Positions 54,408 to 62,386 of a stretch of DNA of 64,000 bases are shown here, piece by piece. Source of the DNA: Streptomyces sp. NBC_00239 (lineage in GTDB: Bacteria > Actinomycetota > Actinomycetes > Streptomycetales > Streptomycetaceae); NCBI RefSeq assembly GCF_036194065.1, contig NZ_CP108095.1:4278001-4342000 (forward strand), in the 5' to 3' direction. Position numbers and translations under genes: made by a program. The notes under the pieces are model-generated. The model was not told the origin of the DNA and ran no database searches. It saw only the letters and a program-made list of their open reading frames with translations. Numbering within the stretch: position 1 is the stretch's first letter; each line of letters begins with the position of its first letter.

Positions 54408-55489
54408 TGGCCCTCCTGCACCGGCCGCAGCCCCGGCCCGCGGCTGCCGACCGACACGCTTCCGGCCGGCCGGCTCCCGCTCCGGATGTTTCACGTGAAA
54501 CACGCAGCTGGCCCGGGCTGCTCGTGGCCGTCCTCGGCGCGGCCGTGGCCTGGTCGGTGCACCGACTGGTTCCGGCCGTTCCGATGCTCACGGCCTCCGT
54601 GGTCCTCGGCATCACGGTCGCCCACCTGCCGCGGATACGGACCTTCGTACGCGGCGCCGGCCGACCGGGCCTGTCCCTCGCCGGGCGGCGGCTGATGCGG
54701 ATCGGCATCGTGCTGCTGGGACTGGGGCTCGGGCTGGACCAGGTGGTCCGGCTGGGCTGGGGCACGGTGGCGATGGTGTTCGGCGTGGTCGCGGCCACCT
54801 TCCTCGGCACCCTCTGGCTCGGCCGCCGCCTCGGACTGCCCGGCGACCAGCCGCTGCTCATCGCGACCGGCTACTCGATCTGCGGGGCTTCGGCGATCGG
54901 GGCGGTGAGCGAGGTGTCGGGCAGCGACGAGGAGGACGTGGCGTCGTCCGTGGCCCTGGTGACCCTGTGCGGGACCCTGGCCATCGCGGTGCTCCCGCTG
55001 CTGCAACAGCCTCTGGGGCTGGGCGATGCGGAGTTCGGCCGGTGGGTCGGGGCGAGCGTGCACGACGTGGGCCAGGTGGTGGCCACCGCACAGACGGCCG
55101 GACCGGCAGCCCTGGGCGATGCGGTCCTGGTGAAGCTGATGCGGGTGGCGATGCTCGCGCCGCTGGTCGCGGCGGTGGCCTTCGCGCTGCGTGCCCGGCG
55201 GGCGGGGATCCGTACGAGCTCGGGCAAGCGGCCCGCGCCCGTGCCGCTCTTCGTGGCGGGCTTCCTGATGGCCGCGGGCGTACGGGCGACGGGGCTGCTG
55301 CCGGCGGAGGCCCTGGAGTGGGCGCACACCGCCCAGGAGGCGCTCCTCGCGGCCGCGTTGTTCGGGCTGGGCAGCGCCGTCCACCTGCCGACGCTGGCGC
55401 GGACGGGCGGCCGGGCGGCGGTACTGGGGCTGAGCGCGTGGGTGGTGGTGGCCGGCGTCTCGTACGCGGGCGTGCTGCTCACGGTGTGA
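54407..55489 (+). CDS. YeiH/UPF0324 family putative sulfate/sulfite exporter
   Basis: 360 residues with about ten hydrophobic helices and the family stretch ATGYSICGASAIGAVS near 155. The ~35-residue N-terminus is Pro/Ala-rich and includes parS site 7 (VSRET). The ATG shares a base with the cysteine dioxygenase stop codon. Coupling to cysteine oxidation suggests export of the sulfite or sulfate produced; the direction is inferred from context, as the family is poorly characterised. Confidence 0.88.
   Translation: MALLHRPQPRPAAADRHASGRPAPAPDVSRETRSWPGLLVAVLGAAVAWSVHRLVPAVPMLTASVVLGITVAHLPRIRTFVRGAGRPGLSLAGRRLMRIGIVLLGLGLGLDQVVRLGWGTVAMVFGVVAATFLGTLWLGRRLGLPGDQPLLIATGYSICGASAIGAVSEVSGSDEEDVASSVALVTLCGTLAIAVLPLLQQPLGLGDAEFGRWVGASVHDVGQVVATAQTAGPAALGDAVLVKLMRVAMLAPLVAAVAFALRARRAGIRTSSGKRPAPVPLFVAGFLMAAGVRATGLLPAEALEWAHTAQEALLAAALFGLGSAVHLPTLARTGGRAAVLGLSAWVVVAGVSYAGVLLTV
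54488..54501. other. parS site 7, inside the YeiH-family gene
   Basis: Perfect GTTTCACGTGAAAC. In frame it encodes VSRET near residue 28, before the first membrane helix. Confidence 0.95.
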
Positions 55490-55823
55490 GGCGTGGCGGG
55501 CGCGGCCGGCGAGCGGGTGGTCGGCGGGTGGTCGGCGAGCGGGTGGTCGGCGGGCGGGTTTGCGACGGAGTGGGGTCGGAATCCGGCCGGATTTCCGTCG
55601 GGGCCGACCGAACGTTCCGACGAGTTCCTGACATTCCAGCCCGGCCGTGGCAGTCTGCCTGCCGCACGCCGAGTCAGTCGAACCAGCTGACGGCTGATCC
55701 AGCCGATGCAGCCGAACCGGCTGATCCGGCCGCTGCATTCGTTTCGTCGATCCGCACCGACAGCACTTCACCCCCACCCTGCCCGGGCCCCGACCGGCCC
55801 CGGCACGGCAGAAGGAGTCCTGC
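55490..55823. other. intergenic region with short GC-rich repeats
   Basis: 334 bp without a credible gene. 55507-55562 holds four degenerate GCGGGTGGTCGGC units. 55680-55740 has repeated AGCTGA/CAGCCG words. GAAGGAG at 55810-55816 is the ribosome site of the downstream protease gene. Confidence 0.6.
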
Positions 55824-56804
55824 GTGAACCGTCCTCGAACGGCCGTCTCCGTCCTGCTGGCAGCGGGCGCCCTCGTCGCCGGCGCACTGACGGCCGCCAC
55901 CCCCTCGGCCGCGACCCCGGCCCCGGTCTCCCCCGCGCCCGGGGTCACGGCCACCTCGTTCAAGCCGCAGCACACCAAGGGCTTCTGGACCGCCGAGCGG
56001 ATGCGTTCCGCGGCGCCCCTCGACCTGGTGGCGGCGCCCGGCGCCTGGGCGAAGGCTCCCGCCGCCCCGGCTGCCCCGGTCGCACCGACCGTGGTCCGGC
56101 CGACCACGGCCTCGCCGATGTCCTTCCCGCAGGCCGGCGGCCCGTGGACGGGCGGCGGCGCGGTGGTGCGTACCTCCGGCCGGGTGTTCTTCACCTTCCA
56201 GGGCCGCACGGCCTCCTGCTCCGGCGACTCCGTCACCGGCCAGAACGGCAACACGGTGATCACCGCGGGTCACTGCGTCAAGTACCAGGGCGCCTGGCAC
56301 ACCAACTGGGTGTTCGTGCCGGCGTACGACAACGGGAACGCGCCGTACGGCCAGTGGAGCGCCACCCAGACCTTCTCGACCGACCAGTGGGTGGCCAGTG
56401 AGGACATCAACTACGACGTCGGTCTGGCGGTCGTCGCCCCGCTGAACGGCCAGAAGCTCAGCTCGGTCGTCGGAGCCCAGGGCATCCTGTTCAACGGCGG
56501 CTACAACAAGGCGATGTACGCCTTCGGCTTCCCGGCGGCCGCCCCGTACGACGGCAGCAAGCTGATCCACTGCAGCGGGAATTCCGGCAAGGACTTCCTG
56601 CTCTCCAAGGACCACAGCCTGGGCTGCAACATGACCGGCGGCTCCAGCGGCGGTCCCTGGTTCCAGGGCTTCAGCGAGGCCACCGGCACCGGCCTGCAGG
56701 TCTCGGTGAACAGCTTCGGCTACACCTTCCTGCCGAACCGCATGTTCGGCCCGTACTTCGGCCCCGAGGCAAAGGCCGCGTACGACAAGGCCCAGACCGC
56801 CTGA
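55824..56804 (+). CDS. secreted trypsin-like serine protease
   Basis: 326 residues. Sec signal peptide (VSVLLAAGALVAGALTAATPSA). A pro-region rich in Ala/Pro extends to ~100. The chymotrypsin-fold triad is His in ITAGHCV near 148, Asp in INYDVGLAV near 196 and Ser in GGSSGGPW near 275, of the V8/glutamyl-endopeptidase-like type. Cys pairs are at the His loop (CSG...GHC) and near the Ser. It is a single gene with its own ribosome site (GTG start). Confidence 0.92.
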   Translation: MNRPRTAVSVLLAAGALVAGALTAATPSAATPAPVSPAPGVTATSFKPQHTKGFWTAERMRSAAPLDLVAAPGAWAKAPAAPAAPVAPTVVRPTTASPMSFPQAGGPWTGGGAVVRTSGRVFFTFQGRTASCSGDSVTGQNGNTVITAGHCVKYQGAWHTNWVFVPAYDNGNAPYGQWSATQTFSTDQWVASEDINYDVGLAVVAPLNGQKLSSVVGAQGILFNGGYNKAMYAFGFPAAAPYDGSKLIHCSGNSGKDFLLSKDHSLGCNMTGGSSGGPWFQGFSEATGTGLQVSVNSFGYTFLPNRMFGPYFGPEAKAAYDKAQTA

Positions 56805-56944
56805 CCGTCCCGGCGGCGCATCGCGGCACACCCGCCCGGCCATCCCGGCACACTCGCCGGGCCGGTCCCGGAGGGGGACCGGCACCGTGATCGAGAGGAT
56901 CCCGGTAGGCTGTAGCCCGCTCCGCAGCAGCACGGGCGGAGCCG

Positions 56945-57031
56945 GGTGGGTTGCCCGAGCGGCCTAAGGGAACGGTCTTGAAAACCGTCGTGGCAGCGAT
57001 GTCACCGTGGGTTCAAATCCCACACCCACCG
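56945..57031 (+). tRNA. tRNA-Ser (anticodon UGA)
   Basis: Class II tRNA of 87 nt. The acceptor arms GGTGGGT and ACCCACC pair, the anticodon arm ACGGT-CTTGAAA-ACCGT gives anticodon TGA, the variable arm is long (GTGGCAGCGATGTCAC), and the T arm is GTGGGTTCAAATCCCAC. CCA is not encoded. No direct repeat or integrase marks it as an occupied attachment site in this window. Confidence 0.97.
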
Positions 57032-57369
57032 CAGTGTGGAAGCAGCAGGTCAGAAGGGACGTCCCGGGTTCGGGGCGTCCCTTCTGCGTTCGAGGGTCAG
57101 AGCGCGGCCGCAGCGGTGCGGATGGCGGCTCCGCTCGGGCGGCTGGGGGCGACTGGGGCCGCTGTGTGCACTGCGGGTACTGCGGGGGCGGGCCCGGTGC
57201 GGCACGGAACGGGATGGGGCGCAACCGGGGGCGGTGGGCCGACCGGGTGGTGTTTGTCAGAAGAACTGCGTGGGCGGGGCGTGGTTGCTCGTAGGGGCCG
57301 ATTTGCGTCTGCATCATGACGAATGTATTCAGATCCGCCCGTCGGAACATCGGGAATCAGGAGTCGGTC
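57032..57369. other. intergenic region downstream of tRNA-Ser
   Basis: 338 bp. It starts with a terminator (57051-57085), then GC-rich sequence without a gene. The last ~70 bp are less GC-rich and likely hold the promoter of the next gene; GGAG 57359-57362 is its ribosome site. Confidence 0.65.
57051..57085 (+). terminator. tRNA-Ser terminator
   Basis: CAGAAGGGACG and CGTCCCTTCTG are perfect 11-bp arms around a GC-rich loop, 20 nt after the tRNA. Confidence 0.8.
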
Positions 57370-57783
57370 ATGGCTGGCAACAACCGCGTAGCGTCGCTCT
57401 GGACCACCGTCGTCACCGCGCTCGTCGCGTTCTTCACCGTCCTCGGATTCGGCGCCGCGGCCAAGGCCGCCGCCCGACCGGCCGCCGGTACCGCGAGCTC
57501 CGGCGCCGCGACCGACGCTCCGACGGCGCCGCCGCTTGCCGCCGCCGCTGCACCCCGTTCCGCGACGTCCAGCGCTTCGGGAACCGCCGCCCGGGTGTCG
57601 GTGCCGGTGCAGGACCGCAGGAGCCGGCGGGAGGCGCTGCGCGGCGGGGCCCTGCCGCCCACCATCGCGCAGCGTATCCGCGCCGAGGCCCACGGATCCT
57701 CGCCCTCCGTACGCCGCTCGACCACCGCTGACAGCACGGCCGTTGGGCACGTCACGCCGCAGGACCTCGACCTCGCGGCGTAG
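57370..57783 (+). CDS. hypothetical small membrane or secreted protein
   Basis: 137 residues from ATG 57370, with CAGGAG 6 nt upstream. The N-terminus has one hydrophobic segment (LWTTVVTALVAFFTVLGFGAA, ~8-28) that may be an anchor or signal. The middle is Ala/Thr/Ser-rich low complexity and the C-terminus is Arg/Ser-rich. No recognisable family. A longer start at 57316 lacks a ribosome site. Confidence 0.65.
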   Translation: MAGNNRVASLWTTVVTALVAFFTVLGFGAAAKAAARPAAGTASSGAATDAPTAPPLAAAAAPRSATSSASGTAARVSVPVQDRRSRREALRGGALPPTIAQRIRAEAHGSSPSVRRSTTADSTAVGHVTPQDLDLAA

Positions 57784-58286
57784 CCGCCGACCGGAGTTTC
57801 CGCCCCCGCGAGCGCCGGGGGCGTGCAGGGAGCGCACAGGACGACGCACAGGAGGAGCGGACCACGTGGGTCCGCTGAGGATCCGGGGCGGGTAGGGGCA
57901 GGCCAGGGACGGGCCGGGGGTGGTTCGGGGCAGGTGAGGGACGAAGCGGGGCTGGCTCGGGGGCAGGTGGGCGACGAGTCGGGGGAGTTCGGGGATCCGG
58001 CGGCATGGCCGGGGCAGGTGGATTTGGCGGAACGGTTCAGCCCTTGCGGCGAGCCGTTCTTCGGCGTTTCCAGGGCTCTGGATTGCCGATTTGGGGGCGT
58101 GACCGGGGTTTATCCGGAGTTGCTCATGCTTGCGAGCGAATCGACGTCTGCGGGGTGGTTTGCCGGGGATTCGGTGGGCAACTCTGGTCTCGACGTCGAG
58201 AGCACCACGAACACCATGAGCACCACTTCGAGGCGGTCGGCCAACTGCCTTGAAAGCCCCCGCAGTTCACATATGGAGGATTCAGC
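57784..58286. other. 503-bp intergenic region before a small secreted protein gene
   Basis: A hairpin at 57801-57823 (CGCCCCCG/CGGGGGCG, 8-bp stem) terminates the upstream gene. The rest contains no credible ORF: frames are either very short or have shadow-type composition. 58130-58260 is less GC-rich and probably carries a long promoter/leader for the next gene (ribosome site GGAGG at 58275-58279). Confidence 0.6.
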
Positions 58287-58604
58287 ATGGCACTCGTCCG
58301 TACCGCCCGCGTCATCGCCGCCGTCGCCTCGCTCCCCCTCGCCGCCGCCCTCTTCTCCGGGGTCGCCCAGGCCGACAACGGGTGGGGATCCTTCGCCAAC
58401 GACGGGTCGAACGCGAGCGTCGCCAGCATCATCGGCAGCGGCGTGGGTGGCAACAACCACGGGAACTCCTCGACCTCGCAGCAGGTGGCCACCGGATCCG
58501 GCGCGTCCAACCAGAACAACACCGCGCAGGTCAACGGCTCCGCCCTCACCGCCATCGACCAGTCCAACTCCAACGTGGCGGTGAATTTCCACCCCTGGTG
58601 GTGA
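58287..58604 (+). CDS. small secreted Asn/Ser/Gly-rich protein
   Basis: 105 residues. A clear Sec signal peptide (VIAAVASLPLAAALFSGVAQA, cleavage before DNGWG) leaves a ~76-residue mature protein rich in Asn, Ser, Gly and Gln with degenerate SNQNN / SNSNV motifs and no Cys. The composition recalls self-assembling surface proteins (rodlins, curlin-type repeats), but it has no chaplin domain and I cannot assign a family. GGAGG lies 7 nt before the ATG. Confidence 0.8.
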   Translation: MALVRTARVIAAVASLPLAAALFSGVAQADNGWGSFANDGSNASVASIIGSGVGGNNHGNSSTSQQVATGSGASNQNNTAQVNGSALTAIDQSNSNVAVNFHPWW

Positions 58605-58734
58605 GCCGGCGGTCACCCCTCCCGGTGAGCCCGCAGCCGCCCCCTGAGGGTGGGCCCGGAGCCCGCCCCGGGGTGAGCCGGGCGCCGGCGTGACGCCGGC
58701 GAACGCCCCGTGAGCGCCCCGTGAGCTACCTGTG

Positions 58735-58780
58735 AGCGCCCGTACGACCGGACCGGCTGGGGTCCCGTCGTACGGGCGCT
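58735..58780 (+). terminator. hairpin terminator upstream of the steroid operon
   Basis: AGCGCCCGTACGAC and GTCGTACGGGCGCT are perfect 14-bp arms with an 18-nt loop. Confidence 0.75.
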
Positions 58781-58829
58781 TCGCCGTGCGGGGCCCGGTG
58801 TTCCCGTCGCCCTTGACACGGCAGATGTA

Positions 58830-58846
58830 TCTGACGGACAGTCAGA
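58830..58846. promoter_or_regulatory. inverted repeat TCTGAC-N5-GTCAGA at the steroid operon promoter, TetR-type operator candidate
   Basis: Perfect 6-bp arms 11 bp downstream of a TTGACA -35 element (58813-58818), covering the expected -10 to +1 region. The position suggests repression by blocking RNA polymerase. TetR-family regulators such as KstR-type proteins control steroid genes in actinobacteria; the cognate one is not in this window. Confidence 0.65.
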
Positions 58847-58885
58847 AAACCTTCCGTGCCCGACCTCCCCAGGAGGCATTCCGCC

Positions 58886-60043
58886 GTGCATCTCGCCCCG
58901 ACCGAGCCGCAGGTGCGGCTGCGCGCGGAACTGCGCGCGTACTTCCGTGCATTGATGCCCGACGGGCTCCCCGAGGAGCCCGCCGAGCAGCGCCGGCTGC
59001 TCCGCCGGATCGGTGCCGACGGAATGCTCGGCCTCGGCTGGCCGCAGGAGTATGGCGGCCAAGGCCGCGGCGCGGACGAGCAGTTCGTGTTCTTCGACGA
59101 GGCCTACCGGGCGGGCGCCCCCGTCTCCATGGTCACGCTGAACACGGTCGGCCCGACCCTGATGAAGTACGGGACCCCGGAACAGAAGGACTTCTTCCTC
59201 CCCCGGATCCTGCGCGGCGAGCTGGTGTTCGCCATCGGCTACTCGGAACCGGAGGCCGGCACCGACCTGGCCTCCCTGCGCACCCGAGCCGTCCGCGACG
59301 GCGACGACTGGCTGATCGACGGGCAGAAGATCTTCACCTCCAACGCCCAGAACGCCGACTGGATCTGGCTCGCCTGCCGCACCGATCCCGAGGCCCCCAA
59401 GCACCGCGGGATCTCGATCATCCTGGTGCCCACCGACGCCCCCGGCTTCTCCTGGACCCCCATCGAGACGGTCGGCGACCTCACCACCACGGCCACGTAC
59501 TACGACTCCCTGCGCGTGCCCGCCGGCCATCTGGTCGGGCCCGAACACGGCGGCTGGGGGCTGATCACCAACCAGCTCAACCACGAACGCGTCGCCCTCG
59601 CCGCGATCGGCATGCAGGCCGAGGACTTCTTCGAGGCCGCGGTCGCCCACGCCCGCACCCCCGACCCGGTCACCGGGGAGCGCCCGGCCGACCGCCCCTG
59701 GGTGCAGGCCCGGCTGGCCGAGGCGCACGCCCGGCTGGCCGCCGTACGCCTGCTCAACTGGCGGCTCGTCCAGGACGTGGGCGCCGGCACCCTCGCCCCC
59801 GGCGACGCCAGCGGAGTGAAGTTCCTCGGCACCGAGAGCGCCGTCGAGGTCTACCGGATGTGCCAGGAGGTGGTCGGCGACAGCGCACTCGTCCGCGGCC
59901 CCGGCCCGGGTTCCTTCGGCGGCGGGGAGCTGGAACGCCTCAACCGGGCCGCCCAGATCAACACGTTCGGCGGCGGGGTGAGCGAGGTCCAGCGCGAGAT
60001 CGTCGCCATGATGCGGCTCGGCATGAAGGGGAGGAAGCGGTGA
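58886..60043 (+). CDS. chsE2: acyl-CoA dehydrogenase, FadE29/ChsE2-like
   Basis: 385 residues. AGGAGG lies 9 nt before GTG 58886. Matches to FadE29 run throughout: RIGADGMLGLGWPQEYGG, VTLNTVGPTLMKYGT, FAIGYSEPEAGTDLASLRT (FAD/substrate motif near 118) and TFGGGVSEVQREIVA near 367. In mycobacteria FadE28 and FadE29 form a heterotetramer that desaturates the 3-carbon steroid side chain CoA ester (3-oxo-4-pregnene-20-carboxyl-CoA). It is the first of five overlapping genes; its partner ChsE1 is the third. Confidence 0.9.
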   Translation: MHLAPTEPQVRLRAELRAYFRALMPDGLPEEPAEQRRLLRRIGADGMLGLGWPQEYGGQGRGADEQFVFFDEAYRAGAPVSMVTLNTVGPTLMKYGTPEQKDFFLPRILRGELVFAIGYSEPEAGTDLASLRTRAVRDGDDWLIDGQKIFTSNAQNADWIWLACRTDPEAPKHRGISIILVPTDAPGFSWTPIETVGDLTTTATYYDSLRVPAGHLVGPEHGGWGLITNQLNHERVALAAIGMQAEDFFEAAVAHARTPDPVTGERPADRPWVQARLAEAHARLAAVRLLNWRLVQDVGAGTLAPGDASGVKFLGTESAVEVYRMCQEVVGDSALVRGPGPGSFGGGELERLNRAAQINTFGGGVSEVQREIVAMMRLGMKGRKR

Positions 60044-61131
60044 GCGAGCAACAGCGGCCCACGCAGCGCACGCAGCCCACGCAGTCCACGCAGCCCACAC
60101 CACGCACACCACCCACGCAGCCCACATCATCCACGCAGCGCACGCAGCCCGGCGAGGACGCGCTGTACGACGAGCTGTGCGGCTTCGAGGGGAAGGCGGC
60201 GGCCGTCGGCGGCCGGGGCAAGGACCCGGTCAACGAGCCCATGATCCGCCACTGGTGCGAGGCGATGGGCGACACCAGCCCGGCGTACAGCGGACCGGAC
60301 GCCATCGCGCCGCCCACGATGCTCCAGGCCTGGACGATGGGCGGGCTGTCCGGCCACGCGGACGGCACCGGCCGCGCCACCGCCTACGACGAGCTCCTCG
60401 CCCTCCTCGACGGCGCCGGGTACACCTCGGTGGTCGCCACCGACTGCGAGCAGGAGTACCGGCGGCCGCTGCGCCCCGGCGACGCCGTGACCTTCGACGC
60501 GGTCATCGAGTCGGTGTCCCCCCGCAAGACCACCAGGCTGGGCACCGGGCACTTCGTGACCACCCGCATGGACATCCGGGCGGGCGCGGACGGCGAACTC
60601 GCCGGGACGCACCGCTTCCGGATCCTGAAGTACGCCCCCGCCCCCGCCGCCGTCGCGGCCTCCGCCTCCACCTCCCCCGCCGCCGTTCCGAGGGAGAGGG
60701 TTCCGGACCGGCCGACGGCCCGCCGGCCGCGCCCGGTGGTCAACCGCGACAACCGGGGTTTCTGGGACGGGATCGCCGAACACCGGCTGCTCATCCAGCG
60801 CTGCACCGGCTGCGGCACCCTCCGCTTCCCCTGGCTCCCCGGCTGCAACGCCTGCGCGAGCCCGGACTGGGACACGGTCGAGGCCTCCGGTTCCGGCACC
60901 GTCTTCAGTTACGTCGTCATGCACCACCCGCCCTTCCCGGCCTTCGACCCGCCGTACGCGGTCGCGCTCGTCGAGCTCGCCGAGGGGGTGCGGATGGTCA
61001 GCAACGTCACCGGAGTCCCGTACGACGAGGTGCGCATCGGGATGCCCGTACAGCTGGAGTTCCTGCGCTGCGACGAGGAGCTGGAGCTGCCCGTCTTCCG
61101 GGCGGACGAGCCGCAGGGGAGTGAGCGCTGA
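60040..61131 (+). CDS. chsH2: ChsH2-like MaoC/DUF35 hydratase subunit
   Basis: 363 residues. A Thr/Gln/Pro-rich N-terminal tail (~5-38, repeated TQPTQ words) precedes a hot-dog (MaoC-like) domain ~45-200. A zinc ribbon CTGCG...CNAC (CX2C-X10-CX2C) lies near 256, and a DUF35 OB-fold ends the chain. In the igr system the MaoC part with ChsH1 hydrates the enoyl-CoA, and the DUF35 part binds the Ltp2 aldolase. The GTG overlaps the chsE2 stop by 4 nt. Confidence 0.9.
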   Translation: MSEQQRPTQRTQPTQSTQPTPRTPPTQPTSSTQRTQPGEDALYDELCGFEGKAAAVGGRGKDPVNEPMIRHWCEAMGDTSPAYSGPDAIAPPTMLQAWTMGGLSGHADGTGRATAYDELLALLDGAGYTSVVATDCEQEYRRPLRPGDAVTFDAVIESVSPRKTTRLGTGHFVTTRMDIRAGADGELAGTHRFRILKYAPAPAAVAASASTSPAAVPRERVPDRPTARRPRPVVNRDNRGFWDGIAEHRLLIQRCTGCGTLRFPWLPGCNACASPDWDTVEASGSGTVFSYVVMHHPPFPAFDPPYAVALVELAEGVRMVSNVTGVPYDEVRIGMPVQLEFLRCDEELELPVFRADEPQGSER

Positions 61132-61132
61132 C

Positions 61133-62386
61133 ATGGACTTCCGCCCGTCCGAGGAACAGGCGGCGGCCGCCGGGCTCGCCGCGCAGATCTTCGCCGACCT
61201 GGCGACCCACGAGCGGCTGGCCGCGGCCGGCACCGGCAGCGACGCCGAGCTGTGGAAGGCGCTCACCACCGCCGGGCTCACCGCGGCCGTCGAGGAGGTC
61301 GGCCTGCTCGGCCTCGTCCTGCTGCTGGAGGAGCAGGGCCGCACCACCGCCCAAGTGCCGTACGCGGCGACCTGCGTGTACGGGATCCTCGCCCTCGCCC
61401 GGCACGGCAGCGCGGAACAGTGCGCCCGGCTGCTGCCCGCCCTGTACGAGGGAACGGCGGTCGCCACCGGCGCCTTCCCGGCCCGCGGACTCATACGGTC
61501 CGGTCCCGCCCGCGCCACGGCCGGTCCCGCCCCCGTGACCGCCACGGCCGGGCCCACCCCCGCCACGAACGGTCCGGCCTCCGTGACCGCCACGGCCGGG
61601 CCCACCCCCGCCACGAACGGTCCGGCCTCCGTGACCACCACGGCCGGTCCGGCCCCCATGACCACCACGGCCGCTCCCGGCATCACCCGCCTCACCGGCG
61701 TCGTCCCGTACGTGCCCTGGCTGCGCGACGCCACCCACGTCCTGGTCCCCGACGCGGACCGGGTGCTGTGGCTGGTGCGCGCCGGCACCCCGGGCGTCAC
61801 GATCGAGCCGGTCGAGACCACCGCGCCCTGGTCGGCGGGCCGCCTCACCCTGGACGCGGCCGAGGCGGAACGTATCGGCAGCGGCGCCGGCTCCGGCAGC
61901 GGCTCCGGCAGCGGCGCCGGCAGCGGCAGCCGGGCGTACGAGGACGTCCTCGCCACCGCCCGTACCGCCTTCGCCGGGCTCCAGGCCGGAGTGTGTGCGG
62001 GCTCGCTCGCCCGGGCGGTCGCGCACACCTCCACGCGCGAGCAGTTCGGGCGGCCGCTCTCGACCAACCAGGGGGTCATGCTGCGGGCCGCCGACGCCCA
62101 CATGGACACCGAGGCGATCCGGGTCACGGCGTACGAGGCGGCCTGGCGCATCGACCAGGCCCTGCCCGCCCGCCGGCACGCGCTGACCGCCGCCTGGTGG
62201 GCCGCCGAGGCCGGCAAACGGGTGGTCCACGCCGGCCAGCACCTGCACGGCGGCATGGGCGCCGACCTCGACCATCCCGTCCACCGGCACTTCCTGTGGG
62301 GGCGCCAGCTGGACGCGTACCTCGGTTCCGGAGCCGAGCTCCTCGCCGAACTCGGCGCATCGATCGCAGCGGAGGACGAAGCATGA
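61133..62386 (+). CDS. chsE1: acyl-CoA dehydrogenase, FadE28/ChsE1-like, with low-complexity insertions
   Basis: 417 residues; FadE28 homologues are roughly 340. It starts MDFRPSEEQAAAA, and the C-terminal part REQFGRPLSTNQGV near 305 and HLHGGMGADLDHP near 372 fits FadE28, the short non-catalytic-type partner of FadE29. Two insertions explain the extra length: a Thr/Ala/Pro repeat (~125-185), encoded partly by two identical 48-bp units, and a Gly/Ser run near 250-262. The ATG at 61133 follows the chsH2 stop by 1 nt. Confidence 0.88.
   Translation: MDFRPSEEQAAAAGLAAQIFADLATHERLAAAGTGSDAELWKALTTAGLTAAVEEVGLLGLVLLLEEQGRTTAQVPYAATCVYGILALARHGSAEQCARLLPALYEGTAVATGAFPARGLIRSGPARATAGPAPVTATAGPTPATNGPASVTATAGPTPATNGPASVTTTAGPAPMTTTAAPGITRLTGVVPYVPWLRDATHVLVPDADRVLWLVRAGTPGVTIEPVETTAPWSAGRLTLDAAEAERIGSGAGSGSGSGSGAGSGSRAYEDVLATARTAFAGLQAGVCAGSLARAVAHTSTREQFGRPLSTNQGVMLRAADAHMDTEAIRVTAYEAAWRIDQALPARRHALTAAWWAAEAGKRVVHAGQHLHGGMGADLDHPVHRHFLWGRQLDAYLGSGAELLAELGASIAAEDEA
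61535..61630 (+). repeat. 48-bp tandem duplication inside chsE1
   Basis: Two identical consecutive 48-bp units (61535-61582 and 61583-61630) encode 16 residues each, flanked by degenerate partial copies upstream (from ~61516) and downstream (to ~61675). The reading frame is kept. Confidence 0.9.

Noticed and set aside
56945..57100. tRNA-Ser as an integration site of a mobile element
   Set aside because: No integrase, no direct repeat of the tRNA 3' end and no composition change downstream.
57823..58584. 253-codon plus-strand frame covering the small secreted protein
   Set aside because: Out of frame with the signal-peptide protein at 58287, which has a strong ribosome site; the long frame has low-complexity shadow composition.
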